DNA from: Tessaracoccus lacteus
Lineage (GTDB): Bacteria > Actinomycetota > Actinomycetes > Propionibacteriales > Propionibacteriaceae
DNA: 64,000 nucleotides
Assembly: GCF_029917005.1 (NCBI RefSeq)
Contig: NZ_CP123967.1
Coordinates: forward strand, 930,001 to 994,000
Direction: 5' to 3'
Position numbers and translations under genes: made by a program
The notes under the pieces: model-generated
What the model was told of the DNA's origin: nothing
Seen by the model: only the letters and a program-made list of their open reading frames with translations
Database searches by the model: none
In this document: in pieces, positions 1 through 8,358 of the stretch
Numbering within the stretch: the first letter of the stretch is position 1
Layout of the letters: each line of letters opens with the position of its first letter

Positions 1-1641
1 GATGCGCTGACGGACGGCGACGACCAGGCGGTCGAGGACGCGCTTGCGCGCGTGGCCGAACACCGCGACGCAGGCACATCGCAGGCACCGACCATGGCCG
101 TGCGGCTGCACCGCTGGCTCGCCACCGACGAAGCACCCACCCCGTCGCTCGGCGCCGACCTGCAGCGGCAACTGAGCGACGGCGCCTGGGTTGACGCCGC
201 CGTCGGCGCAGTGTGGCACGGATCCACCGACCCCGACGTGACGCATGCCTACGGGGAACTCCTGCGCCGGGTGCGGGAGCGTCGGGGCGAGCGCGACCGG
301 ATCGCGGCATCGAGGCTCCGGCAGGTCAATGCGCCCGACGTCGAGGGTGCGATCGGAGTCGAACGGCTCCTCGCCGACGTCGTCGCCCCGTGGCGACGTA
401 GGGGCGGCGCCCTGTTGGTGGTGCTCGACGGCATGAGCGGGGCCATCGCGACGTCGCTCGCAGCCGAGGTCGCCAGGCTCGGCCTCATCGAATGGGTGCC
501 CGCAGAGACGCACGGGCGTCAGGGGGTTGTGGCGGCGCTGCCGTCGCTGACCGCCATCTCGCGCACCTCGCTGTTCTGCGGCCAGGTGCAGAGCGGTGCC
601 CTCGACGACGAGAAGCGGGGACTCGCGAAGCGATTCCGGGACGCGCGGCTGTTCCACAAGAACGACCTGCGGTCCCAGGGCGGCGCCGCGCTGCCAGCCG
701 ATGTGAGCGAAGCCGTGCAGGACCACGCTGTGCCGGTGGTGGGGGTCGTCATCAACGCGATCGATGACGCGACCCACAAGAACGACACCTCGGCGTGGAA
801 CTGGGACCTGAACTCACTTCAGCCACTGCGGGCGCTGCTGGACGCGGCTGCGTCCGCTGGTCGCGCCATCATCCTGACGTCCGACCACGGGCATGTGGTC
901 GAGCGGGGCACAGAGGCGCTCAGCGTCCCCGGCGCCGATTCCCGGTGGAGGTCTGTCGGGACCGACGCCGTCGTCGAGGGGGAGGTGCTGGTGTCCGGAG
1001 AACGGGTCGTGGCACCCGGCGACCAGGCCGTGCTGTTGTGGCGCGACGACGCACGCTACGGGCCGCGCCACAGCGGCTACCACGGCGGGGCGAGCCTTGC
1101 AGAGTTGACGATCCCCGTGTTGGTGTTCCAGGGCGCGACCGTCACCAATGGCGCCCCCGGTTGGGAGCAGGCCGCCCCGCAGGTGCCGCTGTGGTGGAAC
1201 GATCCGATCCGGCTGGCAACACCTGTCGAGGCTGTCCCGCGCCAGAAGCCGAAGCCGCAGAGGCCCGCGCCCTCGGGCCCCGACGCGCTGTTCGAGGTCG
1301 ATGCGCCCTCCGACGCGCCCGTTGCGCAGGTGGGGCTGGTCGAGGCGATGCTCGCGTCCGACACGTTCAGGGAGCAGAAGCGCAGGGCGGGCCGCCACGC
1401 GCTCGCCGATGCGAAGACCGCCGCTGTGGTGCGGGCGCTGGTCGAGCGGGGCAACCGGGCGCACCAGGACACGATCGCCGCCGCGGCAGGCATCGCGGCG
1501 GGGCAGTTCGGGCAGATCTTCGCGGCCGTCAAACGACTGCTGAACGTCGACGGGTACAGCGTCGTCGAGTTGGACACCGACGGGAAGACGATCCGGTTGG
1601 ACGAGAAGCTGCTGCGCGAACAGTTTGAGGTGACCACCTGA
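1..1641 (+). CDS. pglZ: PglZ-family alkaline-phosphatase-fold protein of BREX, 5' end outside window
   Basis: The frame is open from base 1, so the visible 546 codons are the C-terminal part; an internal GTG at 52 is unlikely to be the real start. PglZ is a core BREX phage-defence protein with an alkaline phosphatase superfamily fold. Motifs seen are VVLDGMSG (about 418-441), a TAISRTS segment (about 550-570), INAIDDATHKND (about 751-786), TSDHGH (about 877-894) and a GYHGGAS segment (about 1075-1095), in the order expected for metal binding in this fold. The protein ends in a basic, Pro-rich linker and a small helical tail. Its stop overlaps the brxD start by one base, and brxD and brxHI follow directly, which is the type 2 BREX order (pglW, pglX, pglY, pglZ, brxD, brxHI). 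The upstream members would lie left of the window. Confidence 0.85.
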   Translation, partial: DALTDGDDQAVEDALARVAEHRDAGTSQAPTMAVRLHRWLATDEAPTPSLGADLQRQLSDGAWVDAAVGAVWHGSTDPDVTHAYGELLRRVRERRGERDRIAASRLRQVNAPDVEGAIGVERLLADVVAPWRRRGGALLVVLDGMSGAIATSLAAEVARLGLIEWVPAETHGRQGVVAALPSLTAISRTSLFCGQVQSGALDDEKRGLAKRFRDARLFHKNDLRSQGGAALPADVSEAVQDHAVPVVGVVINAIDDATHKNDTSAWNWDLNSLQPLRALLDAAASAGRAIILTSDHGHVVERGTEALSVPGADSRWRSVGTDAVVEGEVLVSGERVVAPGDQAVLLWRDDARYGPRHSGYHGGASLAELTIPVLVFQGATVTNGAPGWEQAAPQVPLWWNDPIRLATPVEAVPRQKPKPQRPAPSGPDALFEVDAPSDAPVAQVGLVEAMLASDTFREQKRRAGRHALADAKTAAVVRALVERGNRAHQDTIAAAAGIAAGQFGQIFAAVKRLLNVDGYSVVELDTDGKTIRLDEKLLREQFEVTT

Positions 1642-2960
1642 TGGCAGGCCTCAGCCCACGACGGCGCAAGGACATCATCGATGCGTTGCGGCGGGGTACC
1701 GTGCCCAGCCAGGGGCTCGACGTGCTGGCCGTCGGTCTCAGGAGGTTCGAGAACGCCATCGATGACGAGTTGAGCAGCGTCGCGGCAGGCGGGGCCGGCT
1801 TCAAGGCCGTGCGCGGCGAATACGGCTCCGGCAAGACGTTCTTCTCGCGCTGGCTGACCGAACGTGCCAAGAAGGACGGCTTCGCGACCGCTGAGGTGCA
1901 GATCAGCGAGACCGAGACGCCGCTACACAAGCTTGAGACCGTCTACCGACGCATCACCGAGAACCTGTCGACGTCGACGAGCCAATCGGGTGCGCTGCGC
2001 GACGTCGTCGACGGGTGGTTCTACATCCTGGACGGCGACGCCGGCGACGGTGCCTCGTCGGGGCCGGACGCGACGCTGGAGCTTCTGCAACGACGTTTGT
2101 CGAACGTCTCGAAGGAGGCGCCGGCCTTCGCCGCAGTGCTGCGCCAGTACCGGCTCGCGCAGCAGGCATGTGACACCGCCCAGGCCGACGGGCTGCTGGC
2201 GTGGCTCGGCGGGCAGCCGCACGTCGCGGCCTCCGTCAAGCGCGCCGCCGGAGTCCGCGGCGGCCTCGACCACTTCGGCGCACTCGGTTTCCTGCAGGGA
2301 CTGCTGACCGTGCTGCGCGACTCGGACTACGCCGGACTCGTCGTCGTGCTCGACGAGGTCGAGACGCTGCAGCGGATGCGCAGCGACGTGCGCGAGAAGT
2401 CGCTCAACGCGCTGCGGCAACTCATGGACGAGATCGACGGCGGACGCTTCCCGGGGCTCTACCTGGTCCTGACCGGGACGCCCGCGTTCTACGACGGGCA
2501 ACAGGGCGTGCAGCGGCTCGCGCCGCTCGCGCAGCGGCTCCAGACCGATTTCACGACCGACGCGAGGTTCGACAACCCGCGTGCGACGCAGATCCGGCTG
2601 ACCGGGTTCACCGCCGACTCGCTGCTCGAACTGGGCAGCCGTGTCCGCGACATCTTCGCCGACGGCGCGGAGGCTCCCGACCGGGTGCGGGCCCTCGTCG
2701 ACGACGCGTACGTGCGCGACCTCGCGGCCGCGGTCGGGGGAGAGCTCGGCGGCCGCACCGGCGTCGCGCCACGGCTGTTCCTCAAGAAGCTCGTCGCCGA
2801 CGTGCTCGACCGCGTCGACCAGTTCGAGGACTTCAACCCGCGACGTGATTACCACCTTACGCTCAGCGTCGGTGAACTCACTTCCGTCGAACGTGAGGCA
2901 CGCGCACGCGGCGACCGCACCCCGGCGGGGAGCGTCGACGACATCGACCTGGACCTGTAG
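1641..2960 (+). CDS. brxD: BREX P-loop ATP-binding protein BrxD
   Basis: This 439-residue ATPase is of the BrxD type (DUF2791 class). Walker A is GEYGSGKT at residues 59-66 and Walker B is LVVVLDEVE at about 233-241. A conserved GTPAFYDG segment follows near residue 280. BrxD is an accessory ATPase of type 2 BREX; its exact biochemical role is not settled, and DNA loading or sensing is an inference. The ATG overlaps the last base of pglZ, so translation is probably coupled. Three bases separate its stop from brxHI. Nothing is missing from the P-loop core. Confidence 0.85.
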   Translation: MAGLSPRRRKDIIDALRRGTVPSQGLDVLAVGLRRFENAIDDELSSVAAGGAGFKAVRGEYGSGKTFFSRWLTERAKKDGFATAEVQISETETPLHKLETVYRRITENLSTSTSQSGALRDVVDGWFYILDGDAGDGASSGPDATLELLQRRLSNVSKEAPAFAAVLRQYRLAQQACDTAQADGLLAWLGGQPHVAASVKRAAGVRGGLDHFGALGFLQGLLTVLRDSDYAGLVVVLDEVETLQRMRSDVREKSLNALRQLMDEIDGGRFPGLYLVLTGTPAFYDGQQGVQRLAPLAQRLQTDFTTDARFDNPRATQIRLTGFTADSLLELGSRVRDIFADGAEAPDRVRALVDDAYVRDLAAAVGGELGGRTGVAPRLFLKKLVADVLDRVDQFEDFNPRRDYHLTLSVGELTSVEREARARGDRTPAGSVDDIDLDL

Positions 2961-2963
2961 CGG

Positions 2964-5030
2964 ATGGAGGCGGGCACCGGCCTGGATGCGGCCATCGAGT
3001 ACCACATCGTCAACTCACTCCACTGGCCAGGGCTGCGGCCCTTACAGGCCGCCGCCGTCGAGCCGGTGCGGTCGGGAGCCGACTGTGTGCTGGTCGCGCC
3101 CACCGCAGGCGGCAAGACCGAGGCAGCCCTGTTTCCGCTGCTCACGGAGATGGTGCGGGACGGGTGGTCGGGGACGTCCGTGCTGTACGTCACGCCGTTG
3201 CGCGCGCTGCTGAACAACCTGCACCCTCGGCTGGGCAGCTATTGCGCGTGGCTCGGCCGCACCGTCGGCCTGTGGCACGGCGATGTCGGGTCGGGGGATC
3301 GGCGCCGCATGCTGGGGGAGCCGCCCGATGTCCTGCTGACCACGCCCGAGTCGCTCGAGGCGATGCTCGTGTCGCGCAGCGTCGACCACGCGCGGTTCCT
3401 CGGGTCCGTGCGAGCCGTCGTCATCGACGAACTCCACTCATTCGCCGGATCCGACCGTGGCTGGCACCTGCTCGCGGTGCTGGAGCGCATCGAGCGGCTG
3501 GCGGGGCATGCGATCCAGCGTGTCGGCCTGTCGGCAACGGTCGGCAACCCGACGACCGTGGGTGCGTGGATGCAGGGGTCGAGCAAGGGCCGCGGGCCGG
3601 CGGTCGTCGTGCAGGAGGAGTCCGCGGCTGCGGTCGAGCCGGACATCACGCTCGACTACGTGGGCAGCCTGGACAACGCCGCCACCGTGATCTCGCGGAT
3701 GCACCGGGGTGAGAAGCGGCTCGTGTTCGCTGAGTCGAGACGCTCCGCAGAGGAACTCGCGTTCCTGCTGCGGCAACGCGACGTACAGACGTACGTGTCG
3801 CACTCGTCGCTGTCGGCCGACGAACGGCGACGCAGCGAGCAGGCCTTCGCGGAGGCAAGAGACACCGTCGTGGTGGCCACGTCGACGCTTGAGCTGGGCG
3901 TCGATATCGGCGACCTGGACCGCGTCATCCAGCTCGACGCGCCCCGCACCGTCTCGTCGTTCCTGCAACGCCTGGGCCGCACCGGACGTCGCCCCGGCAC
4001 GAGCCGGAACACGCTCTTCCTCGCGACGAGCCTCGACGGTCTGTTGGACGCTGCGGCCGTCCTGACGCTGTGGAGGAGTGGATTCGTCGAGGATGTCGTC
4101 GCGCCGCCACACCCGAGGCACCTTGCCGCGCAGCAGCTTCTCGCGCTGGCGCTGCAGGAGGGCGCGTTCGGCGCGTCGAACTGGCGCCGGTGGTGGGGTG
4201 ACCTGCCGCTGATGGACGACGGTGACGAGGTGCTCGCCTACCTGTGCCGGGAGGGATTCCTCGTCGACGATTCGGGGCTGCTGATGATCGGCCCGCGCGC
4301 CGAGAGGGAGTTCGGGAAACGCAACTTCATGGACCTGCTGTCGACATTCATCGCGGACGTCGAGCTGCGCGTGGTCGCGGGCGTGCGCGAGATCGGCTTC
4401 GTGTCACCCTTGGCGCTCCCCGACGCCACGGGCAAGGCGCAGAAGCCAGTCGTGCTGGCGGGACGAGGCTGGTTCATCCAGAGCATCGACTGGGGCCGGT
4501 TCACCGTCTGGGTGGAGGAGGTGCCGACCAAGGGCGACGTGAAGTGGCCGTCGGGTGCCGTCACGCAGTCGTTCGAACTGTGCCGGGCAAGGCGCGACGT
4601 GCTGCTGGGGGAGACGCCCGACGTGAAGATGTCCAGGCGCGTGCCGGGCGCGCTGGAGCGGGTGCGCGCCGAGCACGAGCATGAGGTGAGCGGCAACGGT
4701 CTGGTGTTGGCGCCGGGAACAACGGATGGTCTCAAGCTCTGGACGTGGGCCGGAATCAAGGCCAACGCGACATTGCAGTCGGGCCTCGGCCTCGACTCGA
4801 CCGGGGTGGACAACGAGAGCATCGCGCTGCCGGAGGGCTTCGAGTTCAGCGACCTGGCGGCCGTCGACACAGGAGCCGTGCCGAGGATCGACGATGGCGC
4901 CGTGGCTGGGCTGAAGTTCTCCGCGGCCCTACCGCCGGACCTCGCGCGGCGCACACTGGGAGAACGCCTCGGCGACGCGAGGGGCGCGGAGGCGGTCGTC
5001 ACAATGCCGGTGGTCGAACTGAGGGCGTGA
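2964..5030 (+). CDS. brxHI: BREX DEAD/DEAH-box helicase BrxHI
   Basis: This 688-residue superfamily 2 helicase belongs to the Lhr-like group used as BrxHI in type 2 BREX. Motifs seen: APTAGGKT (residues 45-52, motif I), TTPES (about 126-130), DELH (155-158, motif II), LSAT (189-192, motif III), the ELGVDIGD region and QRLGRTGRR (motif VI). A long C-terminal accessory domain follows. Its start lies 3 bases after brxD, as the last gene of the operon. The family is ATP-dependent and 3'-5' directed in Lhr relatives; the direction here is inferred. No terminator hairpin was recognised in the 128 bp after the stop. Confidence 0.85.
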   Translation: MEAGTGLDAAIEYHIVNSLHWPGLRPLQAAAVEPVRSGADCVLVAPTAGGKTEAALFPLLTEMVRDGWSGTSVLYVTPLRALLNNLHPRLGSYCAWLGRTVGLWHGDVGSGDRRRMLGEPPDVLLTTPESLEAMLVSRSVDHARFLGSVRAVVIDELHSFAGSDRGWHLLAVLERIERLAGHAIQRVGLSATVGNPTTVGAWMQGSSKGRGPAVVVQEESAAAVEPDITLDYVGSLDNAATVISRMHRGEKRLVFAESRRSAEELAFLLRQRDVQTYVSHSSLSADERRRSEQAFAEARDTVVVATSTLELGVDIGDLDRVIQLDAPRTVSSFLQRLGRTGRRPGTSRNTLFLATSLDGLLDAAAVLTLWRSGFVEDVVAPPHPRHLAAQQLLALALQEGAFGASNWRRWWGDLPLMDDGDEVLAYLCREGFLVDDSGLLMIGPRAEREFGKRNFMDLLSTFIADVELRVVAGVREIGFVSPLALPDATGKAQKPVVLAGRGWFIQSIDWGRFTVWVEEVPTKGDVKWPSGAVTQSFELCRARRDVLLGETPDVKMSRRVPGALERVRAEHEHEVSGNGLVLAPGTTDGLKLWTWAGIKANATLQSGLGLDSTGVDNESIALPEGFEFSDLAAVDTGAVPRIDDGAVAGLKFSAALPPDLARRTLGERLGDARGAEAVVTMPVVELRA

Positions 5031-5158
5031 GTCTGGGCACTTCGGCAGGCTCGGGCATCTCGACAAGGCGACGAACGGAGTGCGCCCAATGCCTCTCCTC
5101 GGTCGCGCCCAGAGCCCTCACTCGGCGGGGTGGGGCTCGACCGAAGTCCCAGAGGCCG

Positions 5159-5380
5159 TCACGACCGCCCGCACGTTAGCCGCAGCATCGGGGCCGATGA
5201 TCCGTTCCAGAGTTGCGAGGGGAAATCGAACTGCTTAATGAGGTTGCGAGTGGTCTCGTCGAGGATCGGGCCGCTCCAGTGGATGGCGAACGCACCCATC
5301 TTCGCGGCGTATACGAAGTTGTCGCGCAGGGTGCGAGAGATCAGGATGTTCGCATCGGCGAGTGTGACCGATAGGCTCAA
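5159..5380 (-). pseudogene. Truncated PIN-domain toxin remnant
   Basis: The reading frame of 73 codons begins MSLSVTLADANIL and continues with DNFVYAAKMGAF and PILDETTRNL, like the first third of a PIN-domain ribonuclease toxin (first acidic residue in ADAN). PIN toxins are normally about 130-190 residues, and the second half with the remaining catalytic acids is absent. The last 20 or so codons do not look like PIN sequence. Its ATG overlaps the stop of the upstream antitoxin-like frame by 4 bases, as in an intact toxin/antitoxin operon. It is almost certainly inactive. Confidence 0.6.
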
Positions 5381-5667
5381 TCGACGTTCCCGTACGTGTT
5401 AGACAGTTCGGCGACGACGGTCTTGTGCTCCTCGTCGAGAAACTCGCGCATCATCTGGATCGACGCGGCCGGAATGCGGTGGTGCTTACCGACCATGCGG
5501 AACTCGATGCAGCGACGCTCAATCATCCGCATGAGGGTCGGACGGGACATCCCGAGAATCTTAGCGGCTTCGGTCGTGGTGATCTCCTGCATGGCAGGGA
5601 TGACCAGTGCCCCGATCGTCTGCTCGGCCTCGAGCAGCTCGAGAACCTTCTTCGCGCTCTCGGGGGG
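5377..5667 (-). pseudogene. Excisionase-type HTH antitoxin, 5' end cut off by IS110
   Basis: An ATG at 5592 gives 71 residues with an excisionase/MerR-like helix-turn-helix (ITTTEAAKILGMSRPTLMRM). The same frame stays open upstream to about 5667 (ESAKKVLELLEAEQTIGALV) with coding character, so the real protein started further upstream and was severed where the IS110 end begins. HTH proteins of this kind are the antitoxins of actinobacterial PIN toxin pairs, and the PIN remnant follows with a 4-base overlap. The internal ATG might still give a DNA-binding stub. Confidence 0.65.
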
Positions 5668-5685
5668 GTGTCCCTATGGTTCCTG

Positions 5686-6882
5686 TCAAGCCGCTGCGGC
5701 AGGTTTTGCTTGGTAGTAGGTGCCGTTGCGGAGCATGGCGTGGAGGACGTCGACGCGTCGTCGGGCCAGGCAGATGAGGGCCGCGTTGTGCTTCTTTCCC
5801 GCGGCTCGTTTCCGGTCGTAGTAGGCGCGTGAGTCAGGATCGTGGAGGGCAGCGAAGGAAGATAGGAACAGGGCTCGTTTGAGGTGTTTGTTCCCGCCGC
5901 GGGAGGGATGTTCGCCGCGGATGCTGGAGCCGGACCTTCGCGTGACCGGGGCCAGGCCGGCGTAAGCGGCGAGGTGCCCGGCGGTCGCAAACGCTGAGCC
6001 GTCGCCGATGTCGAGGAGGAGTCTGGCTGCGGTCCTGATGCCGACTCCGGGCATTGACATCAGGAGCTGGGAAAGAGGGTGCGCATCGAGGGCCTCCTCA
6101 ACTTGCTTTGCGGCCTCAGCGCGCTGCGCGAGCAGTCCTTGGAGTTGGGCAGCGAGCTGGGGCAGGACCAACTCGGCTGCCCGGGTGCCTGGAACCGTGA
6201 CGGTTTGCTCTGTCAGGGCCTTGACGATGGCTTGGACGAGGCGCTCGTGCATGCGTGGCGCAAGAGGCTTGGCAGTGGTGGTAAGTCGGCGCTTGCCGGC
6301 GGCGGCGAGGCCGGTTGGGCCGCCGAACTTCGTCAGCAGGGCCAACACCGCCGGGTGGCCGATGTCGCCGCCGATGGCGCGTTCCAGTGCTGGGTGGATC
6401 TGGGTCAGGAGACCGCGGATCCGGTTTGAGACGCGGGTGACTTCGTCTGCGAGGTCGTCGTCGAACCCGACGATCACCGCCTGGTCGGCGATCAGATCGT
6501 CATCGCCTCCGACCCGGCGCAACGCATGAGGCATGGACCGGCCAGCCTCGGCGATGATGTAGGCATCACGGGCGTCAGTCTTCGCATTGCCCGGATGCAG
6601 ATCGGCGATCCTCCGCATCGCTAGCCCGGGCAGGTAGGCGACCTCGATGCCCAGCGCCCGAGCCACTGTCACGGGCAGGGCGCCGATCGTCGCGGGCTGG
6701 TCCACGATCACCAACACCGACCCGTACCCAGCGAGCTTGTCGAACACCTCCCGCAGCGCGGACTCGTCCTGCGGTAGGGCTTTATCATGCACCCGCTTGC
6801 CTGCCGTGTTGAGGGCGGTGGCGTGGTGGTGTTCCTTGCCGACGTCGAGACCGACGAAGACGTCGAACCGGTCTTGGTCCAT
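5686..6882 (-). CDS. IS110-family DEDD transposase
   Basis: At 398 residues it has the normal family length. The N-terminal RuvC-like DEDD domain shows VFVGLDVGKEHHHA near residue 10-22 and GNAKTDARDAYIIAEAG near 110. The C-terminal transposase_20 domain shows SMPGVGIRTAARLL, LAAYAGLAPVTRRSGSS (with the conserved serine) and RGGNKHLKRALF. IS110 recombinases act with an RNA guide encoded in the element's non-coding end. The frame is intact, so the element may be active. Confidence 0.93.
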   Translation of the reverse strand: MDQDRFDVFVGLDVGKEHHHATALNTAGKRVHDKALPQDESALREVFDKLAGYGSVLVIVDQPATIGALPVTVARALGIEVAYLPGLAMRRIADLHPGNAKTDARDAYIIAEAGRSMPHALRRVGGDDDLIADQAVIVGFDDDLADEVTRVSNRIRGLLTQIHPALERAIGGDIGHPAVLALLTKFGGPTGLAAAGKRRLTTTAKPLAPRMHERLVQAIVKALTEQTVTVPGTRAAELVLPQLAAQLQGLLAQRAEAAKQVEEALDAHPLSQLLMSMPGVGIRTAARLLLDIGDGSAFATAGHLAAYAGLAPVTRRSGSSIRGEHPSRGGNKHLKRALFLSSFAALHDPDSRAYYDRKRAAGKKHNAALICLARRRVDVLHAMLRNGTYYQAKPAAAA

Positions 6883-7112
6883 GACAGTCCTCCTTCAAGG
6901 ACTCATTCTGGTCACCAAGTCAGGCGAAGATCGTCGGCACCCACGTTACGAAGAGACCACACCGAGGCACGGTGGGCCGTGTCCCTATCAGCGATCAACC
7001 CACGCCACCAGGACCCGGTGACAACACCCCCCGGATCATCAACGACAGGGGCAGTAAGTCATGCCGGGCCTGGCGACCAGAACCCCGACCATCGGGGCTA
7101 CCTAGAAGGTAA
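6883..7112 (-). ncRNA. Putative IS110 bridge RNA region (element left end)
   Basis: About 230 bp without a plausible gene lie between the transposase start and the element edge, on the 5' side of the transposase where IS110-group bridge RNAs are encoded. The 10-mer GTGTCCCTAT occurs at 6979-6988 here and again exactly at the opposite tip of the element (5668-5677), the pattern expected if this RNA carries a donor-recognition guide. A second shared 9-mer (GGGGGGTGT at the 5' tip region, complement at about 7027-7035) could belong to another guide. The RNA ends and fold were not computed. Confidence 0.45.
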
Positions 7113-7813
7113 CGGGTGTAGTTGAGTCGGAGGTAGGCGCAGAGTCCGTCGATGCACTGCTGCCGGCGGTCCATGTGTCTGTCGGCCAAGGCTGCCAGTG
7201 CGTAGGCGCCGGCGATGCGTACCACCGGCGCAGCATCGCCCAGTTGCGCTGTTGCGTCGGCGAATGCTGCACCAAACTTCGCCTCCTCCACGTCACTCTG
7301 TTTGCGGTAACCGATCACCAAAGCGAAGGCTGCACCGGCACCGGCCGCGACAGCACCCGCAATCGTCAACCGGTCCTTCCACTCGAGTGTGTCGGCGTAC
7401 AGGTACCACCACCTGCCGTCCTCGTCGTCCTTCAAGTCCGGCAGACCGGTCGCCCACAACACCAGGAACGCCGCGCACAGCAATGCGAGAATCGTGAGGA
7501 CCGCAGCCCGACTCAACGAGTCACTAGCCAGCCAGCCCCAGAGTCCCGATGCTTTGCGCCTTACCCAACCCCAGACCCACGACGACCTGCCCTTCAACCA
7601 GCTCCACTCCTTCTCCAGGCGCAATTCCTCCGACAGGCTCCACTCCCTCGCGGCGGCGTCCCGAGCTAGGGGGGTTCTGTGCCGGACTCTAATCTGTCGC
7701 GCTCTGGTCTGCTCCAAGCTGCGCTGCCGAACCTCAGCCTTCCGCTGAACCTCGTCACGGCTCTCAGGTGCACCGTCCTGCCCGGCGTCGTCGCCTCCTG
7801 GCCCCTTGCTCAT
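7113..7813 (-). pseudogene. Membrane-anchored pentapeptide-repeat protein, N-terminal part only
   Basis: The frame from the ATG at 7813 has a charged N-terminus, a transmembrane segment (SRAAVLTILALLCAAFLVLW), a second hydrophobic segment ([19 protein letters not shown]) and then the conserved block AFADATAQLGDAAPVVRIAG...RQQCIDGLCAYLRLNY. This is the front of a common actinobacterial membrane protein whose C-terminal half is pentapeptide repeats. Family sequence stops at about 7113, where IS110 begins; the frame then runs into IS110 DNA to a stop at 6995. A matching repeat tail lies at 9673 on the other strand. ATG 7813 is preferred over the upstream start at 7918 because family-like sequence begins there. 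Confidence 0.65.
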
Positions 7814-8237
7814 GGCCGTCAACCTAGCCGTTCCGATCAGGTCGCAACGCCCGTCCCGCCCGCCTCCGAAACATATGCCCACCCACCCGTGTCCAACAGC
7901 TGGTACCCCGGGACCCACGCGGCGGCCGGGGGCACCGCACTGCCGTCCCCGAGGGCCGCAGCTTGGCGTGTGGTGGCACGGCCGCAGCCAGGTGAGCAGA
8001 CAACAATCTCAAGCGGGTATGGGACAGGAGGAACCTCAGACCCGTGAGGGCACTGAGTGGTGGCCAGAGCTGCGCGCCTGCACTGTCACCATATTTCGAT
8101 TTCACCCGCGCGCTGCAGGGTCCCAACCGCTAGTGAAGGCGAGAGGCCCACGATAGAGTGCTTCGTCGAGGCCAGGTGCTCGTGTCCCCACTTCTAGCGC
8201 CACCCGTCCATCGCTCAGAAAGGCCCCCATGTTTACG
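7814..8237. other. Gene-free stretch between pentapeptide remnant and ISL3 element
   Basis: These 424 bp hold the upstream region of the pentapeptide-protein remnant (minus strand). No convincing coding frame, RNA gene or hairpin terminator was recognised. Confidence 0.5.
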
Positions 8238-8263
8238 GGCTCTTCACAATCGAGGGTGTAGGT
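8238..8263 (+). repeat. ISL3 left terminal inverted repeat
   Basis: This copy begins GGCTCTTCACAAT and continues with an AGGGTGTAGGT block. It pairs with the right repeat at 9647-9672 with two central mismatches. Confidence 0.85.
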
Positions 8264-8358
8264 AGCGCTGTTCGGGGTTGCGGCGTGGCGGCTGGCTGAA
8301 GGGGTCGAGGCCCTCCGAAGATGGAAGTTCTCACGCTCCCCATCTGGAAGACCTCGAC

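Larger units (their letters stand above)
5668..7112 (-). mobile_element. IS110-family insertion sequence
   Basis: Boundaries are inferred from where host coding sequence stops: the antitoxin frame ends near 5667 and the pentapeptide-protein frame ends near 7113. The element holds one DEDD transposase (minus strand), a very short 3' end (about 18 bp) and about 230 bp of non-coding DNA upstream of the transposase, the layout of the IS110 group with a bridge RNA. No terminal inverted repeats are seen, as expected for the group. The two flanks belong to unrelated genes, so this is not a simple clean insertion. Confidence 0.75.
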
